A stretch of DNA of 64,000 nt from Bromus sterilis (lineage: Eukaryota; Streptophyta; Magnoliopsida; Poales; Poaceae). Location: contig OX465598.1 of the NCBI GenBank assembly GCA_950022295.1, forward strand, positions 337,975,324 to 338,039,323, read 5' to 3'. Made by a program: the position numbers and the translations under genes. The notes under the pieces were generated by a model. That model searched no databases. It was not told the origin of the DNA and saw only the letters and a list, made by a program, of their open reading frames with translations. Shown piece by piece: positions 45,738-58,490 of the stretch (positions are counted from its first letter, which is position 1; each line of letters opens with the position of its first letter).

Positions 45738-47432
45738 TGAAGGGTTCGTTGCATAGAAAACAAAAAATTTCCTACGGTTGTAACAGCCAAGATCACATCT
45801 AGAAGATCACTTGTAACGGTTTGAGAAGGACTCACCCTCGAAGACCAAAAGCTTTAACGAGAACTATTCTCGTGGGTGATGTAGTCGAACACTCGCCGAC
45901 CTCAAGGTCGTGATGAAGACTTGACGCCACGAACGGGCAGCGTCTCCGTAGTCGGTCACACGTACAGATCAGTGACGACCTCCGCCCCTTGCTCCAGTTG
46001 GGCAGCGGAAGTAGTGGATCCTCGGGAACTCCAGCAGAACTACAACATAGTGGTGGTGGTGGTAGAGAAGATCTTGAGCAGGGCTTCGCCTAAGCACCGT
46101 ACTCGTGAAACTGGATCAGCTAGCAAGGGGAGGAAGATGCCAACCAAAGGGCATATGAGAGATGGAGGAATTTTGTTGTGTGAGGACCTCCACCCATCTA
46201 TATATAGGAGGGGGAGGCAGCCCCCAAGGGGTAGCACGCCCCAAGAGGTGCCCCCACCTCTCCCTTCATCATGTGGGTGGACTCTCCACTCACAAAAACA
46301 AAGGGTCACACATTATTCCCATAACTTCCATAATTCTCCACTCAAAATTCCAAGAGTTTATCACATTAAAACACTTTTAATTATCTTGTTTAATGTCACT
46401 CAAATTAATGAACACTTCATTCAATGAGTACTTCATTGATGAACACTTCATTCAATGAACACATTAACAATTATCCCCTTGCACTATTTTGATATACCGA
46501 AACTATTCCAGCAGTTTTATCAAAACAGTCCATGTGCTGTCCAGTATATTCTCCGGCGTTCCGTATCCACTCAAACGCGTCAACGAATCCTTAAGTGTGT
46601 CACCCTACGGTTCGTGAATAAAATGGACATGACAGAGACTCTTCTCTGATCAATAATCATCAGCGGGATCTGGAGATCCATGATGACTCCCACTTACTCA
46701 ACGATGAACTAGTGATCGTGTGAACCAAAAACTCCGTAACCAATTCCTTTTGTCTCGCGATATTTTACTTGTCCGAGATCTGATCATTTGGTATCATCCA
46801 TACCTAGTTCGATCTCGTTACCGACAAGTACTCTTTACTCGTTCCGTGATATAACATCCTCGTGAGCCAGTCACGTGCTTGCAAGCGATGTCAATGTGAT
46901 ATCACCGAGAGGGCCCAGAGTATATCTCTCCGTCATCTGGATGGACAAATCCCACTCTTGATCCACGAGCCTCAACTAACACTTTCCAAGTACCCAACGA
47001 CACCTTTATAATCACCCTGTTACGGTGTGACGTTTGATGGAATCAAAGTACTCTTCCGGTGTCAGTGATTGACGTGATCTCATGGTCTAAGGATTAGGGT
47101 TACTTCGTGAAAGTTTGATACAGCAATAGAAACTTGATGACATGATCGTATTGCTATAACTACTGTGGGTGTATGTTCATCACATCATTCTCCAATGACA
47201 TGACCTTGTTATTAACAACATCCAATGTTCATGATCAGGAAACCTTGATCATCCGTTAATCAACAAGCTAGTATAAAGAGAGGCATTACTAGGAACCTTT
47301 TCTCTGTTTATTAAACACACATGTATTAACGTTTCCGGTTAACACAATTATAGCATGAAAATAAACATTTATCATAAACATGGAATAAGATAATAACCAC
47401 TTTATTATTGCCTCTCGGGCATATTCCCTTCA
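45738..47432 (-). repeat. 3' LTR of element J
   Basis: 1695 bp; on the element strand it starts TGAAGGGAATATGCCCGAGA at 47432 and ends CGAACCCTTCA at 45738. Confidence 0.95.
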
Positions 47433-47445
47433 GTCTCCCACTTGC
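47433..47445 (-). other. Polypurine tract of element J
   Basis: The element strand reads gcaagtgggagac immediately before the TG of the 3' LTR. Confidence 0.8.
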
Positions 47446-48903
47446 ACTAGAGTCAATAATCTAGTTTGGTACTTGTGCATCCAACACCTATGGCATTCAG
47501 GTGTTATCCATATGCATTGCTAGTGGTAAACCTAATATCCAGATCTGACACTTCAGGTCCGTGTGTATTTGCATTTCTTTGCTTCTCTACGCATCACTCA
47601 TTCACCAATGAGATGGCATTGCATAAATTTGGTCCTCCGGTGAGACCTTAGTCCTTTGAGCTCAAAACATGTTGAATCTATTGTCGTACAATAGATCTTC
47701 ATAGTATTAGCTCGCTTGGAACTACACCTAGTTTGTCAAACAAACTTCTTGACACAAATGCCCTCCTTTGCTGCTGCTAGAGCAGTCATATACTTAGCCT
47801 TTCGTTGTAGTATTTGTTATAATGTCTTAACTTTGGAACTCATCCAAATCCATTTGGAACTATTCCAAATCTATCATGGAACTTTCTTCCATTACATTTT
47901 GCCACCTTAACATACCACCAAAATTGAGATAAATTTAGATTGTATCTTGCGACACAACTAGTATCAATGTAACACTTTACAATGAACTATTGTCCAACAT
48001 ACATAATATATATTCTTAGTCCTTCCAAAGCACGTAAGGATATCTTTACTATTGTCCAATGATCATCTTATGAATCATTCTGGTATATGCTCATAACATT
48101 TAGAGCATAGGACATTCTGGAATTGTACATATCATGGTGTACATGATTGATCAAATCATTCATGTGATTTTACTCACCAAGTGTCAAAACACTTGAATCT
48201 CGCTTCAACCTTTTCCATGCGGCAAGAACCTTTCTCGTCATTTCCATATTGAACTTATTCAATATTTCATATATGTACTTCGGCCCAACCATATTAGCAC
48301 CTCAATCTATCTATATAGACCATATTAGCCCAATATACTGGTTTTGCCCAAATCTTCCATTAAAATCAAATTTTCAATGAAACTTCACCCGTGTCAATAA
48401 AATATACATCATTTCCAATCAACAATATGTCTTCTACATAATGTATTAGAAATATGTCTCAGCGCTCCCACTTAATTTCTTGCAAAAGCAAGCATCTTCA
48501 CCGTCTCTGATGAAACTAAACGTTTTAACAATTTCATCATGATGAAGATTCCAACTCCGCGAATGCTTATTTCAACCATTGAAATTTGCATGCTATTTTA
48601 GCATCCTTTGAATTAACAGAACCCTTTGGACCGTGTCCTGTACACGTCCTAGGTAACCATTCTATTAGAAGAACGTTGTTCCGTTTGTTCAACTACCATA
48701 TACCAAAACTAGCATATGTAGTGGTTGCTACAATAATCCGTCCAGACTAAATATCGTTATGAAAGATCAAATCTTGTCATAGCCAACTCTTTGAACATAA
48801 TCGTAAACCATTTTAACGATATGTCGAATATTTCATAGATGTGAGAACATCCACGTCTGTTTCTTTATAGATCCAAACACGGTATCTAGAGGGTCTTCCA
48901 AGT
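47446..48903 (-). other. Decayed RNase H/RT region of element J
   Basis: AT-rich, with no frame longer than about 65 codons. Its position between the polypurine tract and the RT remnant implies a former RNase H and RT end. I could not recover a catalytic motif. Confidence 0.5.
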
Positions 48904-49179
48904 TCAGAAACTTGGTTTCTCGTGTATGGAACTATCACGGATTTTATAGCTTCTAGCCATTTTGACGGAGTCGGGGCCCATCATTGCTTCTTTGCATGTA
49001 GTCGGTCCATTATTATCAAATAACAATGATTCAATCTCAAATCTTACTATTTGATCGATTATCCGAACTATGCGGTTCAATAGGAACTTAGATCGTCGTG
49101 ACCACAACCTTTGGGACACGGGAGCCAAGAGCATTGCGGCCGCTTCCGGGACACTTTCCGGCGCTGCGCCACTTAGCAC
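48904..49179 (-). pseudogene. pol: Copia RT N-terminal remnant in element J
   Basis: 91 codons containing SGAAPESVPEA and PTTCKEAMMGPDSVKMA, the linker and first RT block of Angela/BARE-type pol (family: KEAM..PDS.KW). The following catalytic blocks are lost. Not functional. Confidence 0.7.
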
Positions 49180-49726
49180 ATAAAGCTTAGGTTCAACAAC
49201 CTAATCGAAGTTCTACTGTCCTCCCACTTAACTTTTCGCAAAAAATTCCTTCTCAAGAAACTTGATGCACTTAGCCACAAAACACTTTTGTCTTTATGGA
49301 GGAATAACCAACGGTTACATTGGGATAACCTACAAAGACGTACTTTATCCGACTTTGGTTGTAAACATTTTACATATGCCTTGCATACCAAAATTTAAGA
49401 AAAGACAAATTGGGTTTTATCCCATTCCACAACTCATATGGTGTCATTTCAACGGATCTCGATGGCGCTCTTTTCAATGAAAAGCGGTAGTCTCTAAAGC
49501 TTAATCCTTAAAATATAATGGCAATTTTATAAATAACACCTTTGATCCTTACCATGTCAAACAAGGTTTGATTACATCTCTCGAACACTCCATACTCCTA
49601 TGGTGTTTCGGGAAATGCAAGTTTTGGAACGATTCCTAAACTCTCAGGCATTTGCTAAACTTTTAACTCAAAAAATCTTCTTTTATGATCCAATCATAAA
49701 CTCTTATTTTCTCGTTACAATGATTT

Positions 49727-50167
49727 TCACTTCATCTTGAAATTTATTTGAACATTTTCAAACATTTCATACTTCTTCCTTATCAAGTAAATATACACAT
49801 ATATCCACTCAAATCCTTGGTTAAAGTATATGAAGTTATAAGACCCACCACACACGGCTACACATAATGAACTATACACATCAACATGCATAATGTCCAA
49901 TAAGTTAGTCGTCCGTTCTTCTTTGCCTATGAACGGAGTTTCAATCATTTCTAGGAAATTCTTACAAGCGTCAGTTGATTCAAAATCAAAAGACTCCAAA
50001 ATTCCACCAACATGGAGTTTCTTCATGTTATCTTTCCAATATGATTTAAACGGTGTTTCAATCATCTCTAGAAATTTCTCACAACCGTCAATTGATTCAA
50101 AATCAAAAGACTCCAAAATTCCATCACCATGGAGTTTATTCATGTGTTTCTTTCCAATATGATTCAA
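49727..50167 (-). pseudogene. pol: Copia GAG-pre-integrase remnant with internal duplication (element J)
   Basis: 146 codons with GHDGILESFDFES-like blocks: HGDGILESFDFESIDGC and again HVGGILESFDFESTDAC. In Angela/BARE this region joins the pre-integrase zinc finger to the integrase core and occurs once. The later DIMHVDVYSS and YIYLIRKKYEMFE correspond to the start of the integrase core (family: D(I/V)CGP), where the catalytic Asp seems retained (HVDV) but the rest is decayed. Confidence 0.72.
49930..50160. repeat. 117-bp tandem duplication in element J
   Basis: The sequence caaaatcaaaagactccaaa starts at 49981 and again at 50098, a 117-bp (39-codon) period. The flanking ggtgtttcaatcat/ggagtttcaatcat and catggagttt blocks repeat in phase. 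The length keeps the reading frame. Confidence 0.85.
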
Positions 50168-52552
50168 ACGGTGGTGTCACTCATAAGTGATCTTCTAATC
50201 ATTTGTCTTGCGACATGTTTAGCATCAGTTATTATGGATGTGATTTCTCCAACAAGATTTATAGAGTTCATCCATCTTCTATGAATATGGTGATAATTTG
50301 AACAACTATTGTTCGTATAACACCAGAACAGAATAACAATTATTCAAATAAATCTTGAAGGCTAGGTTTAATTCCAACGATAAACACAATAACACTTTAT
50401 TTTGTTCTTGATGAGAATCATCCCATATTCATTTTCTAGTTACTCAGGGCATTGCAACTCTTGTATTGCGTTGTTCCGTATGACACTTCATACCAACCAA
50501 TCAGTATCCAATACTCAAGAATCACACTGTTCAACAAGCAATGAATATACCCATAACATGTATATCATCTATATACCCGAGCTGGACATTTCCAGTCTTT
50601 TCCTTTTTCTTTTCGCCAAAATATTTTTTAGATCCTCTTTCAGCAATTCCTTTCCTTTTTAGAAGAATTTATCAACATCACTTGTGGCACCATTCAAATG
50701 ACACATAATCCAAAGTGTGTTAGTCAAATACTAACACCCTTTGATTCTCACTTTGATGTAGATCACCGTCATCAAATGTTTGGTGTTCTTCCAAATTCCA
50801 TTCTTTAGTAATCTTATAGTGTAGTAAACATTTTACCTACATCTTCCATTCATCCTATCATGACAACTTTCATGACAAAACTACCATAGCTCATAGGGAC
50901 AAACTGTGAGTACAATATTAGTTCCCAAAACCTTTTTGAGAGATTAGGACACATAGAGTCTCCAACCTTCACAAATTCTCATACAATATGAGAACATGTT
51001 TCTCACTAAATTTTACTCTATCACATTGCAACTAAACATTGTTTCAGATATCGCTATATCTTCAACACATGATAGTTTCTGAAACAATCCTTTCGGCTCC
51101 TAGATAACCTTGATAATAACAAACAACATTTGAATATCAAGGATCATGGAGGCAAGTGTGATACTTAGACACTAACACTGGAATTGTTACTCTCGATTTA
51201 ATACACATTATTAAACTTCATGGAGTAAGCAAGGTTTGCTAAAGTTTGCAATAAGACTTTAAACTTTAGATTGACACTCAAACAATACGGTACCAGTCCG
51301 TAAAGTTAAATATCCAGAATGCTATAGTTCTATTATCTCAATTATAGCTAAGCGCAAAGGTAGTAAACAAATGCCAATGACTACAACGAACTATGCAAAT
51401 TCACTTTGATTTAGTTCATGATAAAATGAGTTCATCTAACTCCCACTCAAAAACAACATCCCTCGAGTCGTCTTTGGTGATTACACGAACCAAATTCACT
51501 ACACCACGACCGATCATCACGTGAGGCAGTGTAGCTGCAATGGCGAGCATCTCAATATGGTTCATCATATCATCCATATGACTCGTGCTTAACCTTTCAG
51601 TCCATGTTCCGAGGCCATGTCTGTACATGCTAGGCTCGCCAAGTAGAACCTTAGTATTTGCATGTGTTTCAAGGCCATGTCTGTACATGCTAGGCTTGAA
51701 AACACCCGTTGTATGCGAACGTAGAGTCTATCACACCCGATCATCACGTGGTGTCTCGAAACGACGAACTTTCTTAACGGTGCATACTAAGGAAGAACAT
51801 ATAATTATCTTGATATTTAGTGAGAGGGATCATCTTATAATGCTACCGCAGCGATCATGATCGTAACTAAGCAAAATAAGATGCATAAAAGGATAAACAT
51901 CACATGCATGGATAATGTGATATGATATGGTCCTTCTCGCAATAGATCTCCATCTTTGTGCGTCTTGGTATGATCTCCATCATGCCACCGGCACGGCACC
52001 AAGGTCCATGGCGCCACCACCATGGTCGTCCTTCTCCATTACAATATATCTCATGGATATATATACAGCACGCAGGCCTTAAAAAGGAAAAACCACAACC
52101 ATATGGCTCCTGCCGGTTGTTTACAATAAATCTCATTTCATACAACAATTTTGTAACAATGACCATATCACATCACATGGCCTGCAAAAACAAGTTAGAC
52201 GCTTCTAAATTATCTTTGCAAATTTTACGTGGTTTTGGGCTTCCTAGGAAAGAACTGATCTTACCTACGGACAAGAACCACAACGTTGATTCGCTAGTTG
52301 TTTCTTTTCATCCCTTTCCAGGGCCCTCCGTTGCAAATGCCATATCACTAATGTTAGAGAAACTGACACCCCCAAAGCCACTTTATACGGTACAAGCCGT
52401 ATGTCAAGCGTGACACGCAATCTGCGCTTAGGGCTGCTTCAATCCAACATTGCCGCAATATGAACAAGTGCACAAAAGAGGGTAACAACTAGAGGATCAA
52501 CGCCCACATCTCTATGTGTTCTAACCGTACAAAGCATCTACGCATAGACGAG
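50168..52552 (-). other. gag and leader region of element J, no ORF
   Basis: 2.4 kb where a copia gag and protease would be expected; only short frames are seen. Near the 5' end (51510-51750) are leader-like features: atcatcacgtg at about 51513 and 51739, and a 60-bp spaced repeat of aggccatgtctgtacatgct (51612 and 51672). Such motifs are known in BARE/Angela leaders. Confidence 0.55.
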
Positions 52553-52564
52553 GCTCTGATACCA
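52553..52564 (-). other. Primer-binding site of element J (initiator tRNA-Met)
   Basis: The plus strand is gctctgatacca; the element strand tggtatcagagc starts 1 nt inside the LTR end at 52566. Confidence 0.92.
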
Positions 52565-52565
52565 C

Positions 52566-54260
52566 TGAAGGGTTCGTTGCATAGAAAACAAAAAATTTCC
52601 TACGGTTGTAACAGCCAAGATCACATCTAGAAGATCACTTGTAACGGTTTGAGAAGGACTCACCCTCGAAGAACAAAAGCTTTAACGAGAACTATTCTCG
52701 TGGGTGATGTAGTCGAACACTCGCCGACCTCAAGGTCGTGATGAAGACTTGACGCCACGAACGGGCAGCGTCTCCGTAGTCGGTCACACGTACAGATCAG
52801 TGACGACCTCCGCCCCTTGCTCCAGTTGGGCAGCGGAAGTAGTGGATCCTCGGGAACTCCAGCAGAACTACAACATAGTGGTGGTGGTGGTAGAGAAGAT
52901 CTTGAGCAGGGCTTCGCCTAAGCACCGTACTCGTGAAACTGGATCAGCTAGCAAGGGGAGGAAGATGCCAACCAAAGGGCATATGAGAGATGGAGGAATT
53001 TTGTTGTGTGAGGACCTCCACCCATCTATATATAGGAGGGGGAGGCAGCCCCCAAGGGGTAGCACGCCCCAAGAGGTGCCCCCACCTCTCCCTTCATCAT
53101 GTGGGTGGACTCTCCACTCACAAAAACAAAGGGTCACACATTATTCCCATAACTTCCATAATTCTCCACTCAAAATTCCAAGAGTTTATCACATTAAAAC
53201 ACTTTTAATTATCTTGTTTAATGTCACTCAAATTAATGAACACTTCATTCAATGAGTACTTCATTGATGAACACTTCATTCAATGAACACATTAACAATT
53301 ATCCCCTTGCACTATTTTGATATACCGAAACTATTCCAGCAGTTTTATCAAAACAGTCCATGTGCTGTCCAGTATATTCTCCGGCGTTCCGTATCCACTC
53401 AAACGCGTCAACGAATCCTTAAGTGTGTCACCCTACGGTTCGTGAATAAAATGGACATGACAGAGACTCTTCTCTGATCAATAATCATCAGCGGGATCTG
53501 GAGATCCATGATGACTCCCACTTACTCAACGATGAACTAGTGATCGTGTGAACCAAAAACTCCGTAACCAATTCCTTTTGTCTCGCGATATTTTACTTGT
53601 CCGAGATCTGATCATTTGGTATCATCCATACCTAGTTCGATCTCGTTACCGACAAGTACTCTTTACTCGTTCCGTGATATAACATCCTCGTGAGCCAGTC
53701 ACGTGCTTGCAAGCGATGTCAATGTGATATCACCGAGAGGGCCCAGAGTATATCTCTCCGTCATCTGGATGGACAAATCCCACTCTTGATCCACGAGCCT
53801 CAACTAACACTTTCCAAGTACCCAACGACACCTTTATAATCACCCTGTTACGGTGTGACGTTTGATGGAATCAAAGTACTCTTCCGGTGTCAGTGATTGA
53901 CGTGATCTCATGGTCTAAGGATTAGGGTTACTTCGTGAAAGTTTGATACAGCAATAGAAACTTGATGACATGATCGTATTGCTATAACTACTGTGGGTGT
54001 ATGTTCATCACATCATTCTCCAATGACATGACCTTGTTATTAACAACATCCAATGTTCATGATCAGGAAACCTTGATCATCCGTTAATCAACAAGCTAGT
54101 ATAAAGAGAGGCATTACTAGGAACCTTTTCTCTGTTTATTAAACACACATGTATTAACGTTTCCGGTTAACACAATTATAGCATGAAAATAAACATTTAT
54201 CATAAACATGGAATAAGATAATAACCACTTTATTATTGCCTCTCGGGCATATTCCCTTCA
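52566..54260 (-). repeat. 5' LTR of element J
   Basis: 1695 bp, virtually identical to 45738-47432. The 168-codon frame seen in both LTRs is a by-product of that identity and not a gene. Confidence 0.95.
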
Positions 54261-54265
54261 GTTGC

Positions 54266-56903
54266 CTCCACCCTTTGGTAGCCGGTACACCTAACAACAC
54301 ATCTACATCAGCTAGCTACCAGGGCCAGGTTCCCCACAACGTACTCATGCTAAGCCAGAGCCCATATAGCCAGTGGCTGTACACGGAAGCTACTAGTAAT
54401 ATTGCATGTCTGATCTTTTTGAGCCTGGACGGCGCCCACTGCGTCAGAGGGCAGACACCATGTCGCACCCGGTTCACCACCAAAACAACCATTGGGTGCA
54501 TTTAACCCCGGCACTGTCCTTAGACAAGGCACAACTACCGGGATGCAACCCGCCCGTCCAGAAGTGATTACTATTTATTATAAAGTTGCTACACAGTTTA
54601 ATAAAATAGCTCACATGCACTCCATGAATTCTCACAACCCAACCACGTCTACAAAGCATAGTAATAAAGTAACAACACGGCTAGGTTGATCTACGGTAGA
54701 CAAGTCAAGTCATGTGTCTATCCTAACTGGTTTTGCAGCAACAGTAAAGTAAACTACCTATCATGCAATAGGGTGATATTCTTAACATAATGCATATAGA
54801 AAATATAGGTATGAGTATGGTCAAAGTATCACTTGCCTTATACATTCGATGAAGATCTTCGGTCTCATGTTCCAGTCAACTCTATTCGTCACACTCCGAG
54901 AATCTTTCTCAACGAAGGAACTCAAATAAGCAATCACATCACAACAAGACAAACAAAAGATCAACAAACAAACACAAAGATTTTAGCAACAAAACAAAAA
55001 GTTTTGAAGTGCAGAGGTGTCGATGTGCTCGAAGGTGACCGGTGGAAGTGACCTCGAGAGAGTCAACGGATAAAATAATTGTCGATACAAGATTATGATC
55101 AAGGCATCATGAATTCAAGGTAAAGATCATAGCATATTGAATGGTGTGTGGATATTTACCGATAAGACGTCTCAAATGATCCAATATGCAAAAAGAATCA
55201 CGTGAAACGGAACACTACAACACAGGTCATAGCGAGTGCAAAAATTGATTTGAATTTGAATTTAAACAGATCAATAAACTTATGAATTTTTGTGTACACA
55301 TGATATAAACATAAGGTACATGACACGAGTGATCCAACGCAAAAAGAATCACTCGATTTGGATCAACGGTATACAAGATACGGCCACCGGAATTTGAATT
55401 TGAATTTGAAATAAATTCAAATTCAAAAGTGTGCAAACTGTGCTGATATTTATACCATGCAAAAGTACATAACAACACGAGCGCGTAGCAAAAAGTTTCA
55501 CCTCGATCCGACTTACGGTGTAGAAGATATTGCGGGTGCGAGAACGGGGTGTTTTCTGCCAACAGGGACATGTGCGCAAATAAAATAACTTCGCAAAAAG
55601 CAATCGGGTCCCCGGCGGCAGTTGACCAGATCTGGATAGGGGTTGACCTCCGGCGAGGTTGCTCCGGCGAGGCTCGCGGTGGTCCGGCGACGTGGGGAGA
55701 CGGCGAGGCGGCACCGGCGAGAAGTGGTCGGCGGCCTGGGTGAGGGCGCGGCCTCGGGGCGCGGCCGGCCGTGGCGGCGTCAACGCGGGAGGCGCGGCGG
55801 CTTGGCGTGCAGGAGGTGCGGCGGCACTGCTCCGGCGAGCTTGGCCGGCTCGGGCGGCAGGAGTGGCCGGCTCGGGTCCCGCCGATTTCCTAGGGTTTTC
55901 TTTTTTTTAAGAGAAAAAGGAAAAAGAGGAAAATAGATTTTCCAAAATCTATTTATAGACAGAGGGAAAAAAATAAAACCGGGTCCGAGTTGGGCTCGAA
56001 TTGCGCTCGCGGCGTAGACAAACCACTGGGCCGGGCTACGGATTTTCTTCTTATTTAAAACCAGAACTTTAAACAATTGTAGAAAAATAAATATACATCG
56101 GAAAAATATGAAATAAATTTCTAAATTTATCAAATAATCTAAAGAAAATTATGTAATGGAAATATTTTCCGAAAATGTAAAATAAAAATAAAAACATTTT
56201 CTAAATACTTTATTTAAATATAAAATACTTTTCATAAATCAAATAAAATCCAATAAATTATTAAAACAATATTAAAACAATTTTATTTGGTCAAAAGCAT
56301 TGACAACCCATTTCTAAATAATAAAATTTAAAATTTAAAATATTCACACCAATAAATAATTTGGTAAAACAAAAATATTCCATCGAAAAACTTTTCAACT
56401 CTTTTTAAATATTTAATAAATAATTTTAATGAAATAAAAACTCTCTTAACATTATAAAATCCCTAAAATAATTTTAGAGTTATTTATAATACTCAAAATA
56501 AATTTTAAAAGCTTTAAAGTAATATTCTAAATATTTTAAAACTTTATTAAAAAGGGGATAAGTCATTTTATATCCTCTCAAATGAATTTCCTTCAGTTGA
56601 AAAATATTTTGAATATTCAAAGAATTCCAATAATGATTTAAAACATTTTCCAAACTTTTAATATGTTGAAGGAGTCATATTACCTTCTCTCATTTTGTTT
56701 TGTTGGTTTTGTTTTAAAATAATAAATTCCAAAAACACCAATTATGAATATTAGGGAAAGTCCTTTTATTCCCTCTCATTTTAATATTCAATAAACTCGA
56801 AAAAGTTTTAAATCCCAGAAAAAATCCAACACATCAAGCAAACAATCATTATCTATTTAATTTTATTAACATTCCGAAATTCGGAGAATTTTGGGATGTT
56901 ACA
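54266..56903 (-). repeat. 3' LTR of element G, inner part
   Basis: Continues from 45737. On the element strand the LTR starts TGTAACATCCC at 56903. It has an 850-bp very AT-rich segment (56040-56880), a GC-rich block (55600-55900) with repeated ccggcgag/ggcggc, and moderately AT-rich sequence to 54266. Total LTR length without J is about 3.35 kb. Confidence 0.82.
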
Positions 56904-56922
56904 CACTACCACCCTTAAAAGG
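56904..56922 (-). other. Polypurine tract of element G
   Basis: The element strand reads CCTTTTAAGGGTGGTAGTG directly before the LTR. A near-copy (CTTTTAAGGGTGGTAGC) lies at about 57013-57030. Confidence 0.75.
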
Positions 56923-58490
56923 AATCTCGTCCTCGAGATTCGAGAAGGCTAGAAAGAAAGGCTAGGATTTGGGTTTTCTTGGCAGTCCATCGATCCTCCG
57001 ATGAGCTAGGATGCTACCACCCTTAAAAGAAATGCGACGTGGTCTTCAAAAGCTTTCTCCCTCAGCGAAGTCCTCACACATAATCCTCATACTCCGTTGG
57101 GGCATTGAATTCTTCATCACAAGTGTGGGCTTCCAGTATCTTAATCCATCGATGACATTCTTCGTAAAGATCCCACCTTCGGTCTTCGAGGTTTTATGAA
57201 TTCCTCCTCTGAGGTTTCCATTCCTTAGCAAGAGAGTGGTCTTCCAAGTACTGAGACTTCAGGGCTGACAGGTCAGACGCCACTAATAAACAACTATCGA
57301 TTTCTCTCTTGGTGGTCATCACAGATACTTCTACGAGATACCTGCAGCAAATGGTCTTGGTCCATACTCACCGTATAACACAAACGGTAATCTCCTACAG
57401 GGGTCACACATCGTACCATTATATTGTTTAGGATTAACATCGTCGTCTCTCTTCTTTAGGTAAGTCACTCAAGATTTACTATCCCGCATAGCAAGAGCGA
57501 ATAATAAGAGTACTCGGCATGATGATCAATCCATCCCGCACCCAAATCATTTCCTTGTATATGGTTTAGCGAATCTCGTAATCTAACACTCGGTCATCCT
57601 CACAAGCATTGCAGAAAGTTCCTCTTGATCATGAACCGGGTTTAGATAAATCCATTGGTTCTGCAAGCCAAACAAAACATCTATCGTTCCTTCACAACAC
57701 TCAGGTTTACGTAGCCTGCTACAAAACGTGCACCGGTGAACTATAACTTCCTTCGGGGTTCTTCCTTCAGCAAGATTGTGCTTGCTTGTTGTAAGATCCT
57801 GGCACACGGGGCTAACTTTGAACTTGGCATTCAGTTACATCCATCTTTATCCCAGCCTTGACATTAGCAGCCATTGTAGTAGCTTCTTCGGTGTAGGATG
57901 AGGATGAGAGGGAATAGAATGTAGGTAGCGAGGTAGAGAGAGAGAGAGATGGGGAGATATTCCCATACAAACATCACATTAGTTTTGAAAATTAGTTTTG
58001 ATGTGTAGCTGTCGATAAAACAGAAATGACAGCTCACAGAAATGATCTAACGGTAGAACTTGAATCTTCCAGGTCTTCAAGTCTTCAGGTCTTCAATGAC
58101 GGTAGCTTCAGTTTCGCGTTGTTGAAGTCATCTTCGTATTGTTGAGTTACTTGCCAATTTACTCTTCTTTTGGTTGTTTCTTCTTTAGTCTCAAAGCATA
58201 CTAAGTAGATGAGGGTATAATGAAACGTAAACTTATTCTACTCGCATAGAAGAACCACAAAGCACAACACATCGCATCAAAACAAGACATAACAGGGTCA
58301 AGGCCACAAGCAAAACTTAACAAAACAATCATGACATAACACATCTAGTTCAACCAGCAGAACATGCTGCGAAACACAACTCCAGCTAACAAAGAAAAGG
58401 TAACAACGTACACTTAGTGCACACCATGAATATTCTATTCTCCAATTGCAAAACATAAGCTTCAATATGTCGACGTCTTTGCTCCAATGT
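56923..58490 (-). other. Non-coding interior of element G
   Basis: 1.6 kb between the gag stop and the polypurine tract, where pol would be. The longest frame (57583-57807, minus, 74 codons) is Cys-containing but not recognisable. A GA microsatellite lies at about 57935-57952. No RT or integrase motif found. Confidence 0.6.

Larger units (their letters stand above)
45738..54260 (-). mobile_element. Young Angela-like copia element J, coding-dead
   Basis: An 8523-bp minus-strand element with an exact TSD, gttgc (45733-45737 and 54261-54265), inside the 3' LTR of G. The two LTRs are both 1695 bp, aligned at a constant offset of 6828 and, by eye, differ at one base (c at about 45845 against a in the partner). 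PBS and polypurine tract are intact. The 5.1-kb interior has only remnants of copia pol and no ORF over 150 codons, so it must have moved with proteins from other elements. Confidence 0.93.

Noticed and set aside
45921..46427. 168-codon frame found identically at 52749-53255
   Set aside because: Both lie in the near-identical LTRs of J; identity reflects a recent insertion and not coding constraint. No motif.
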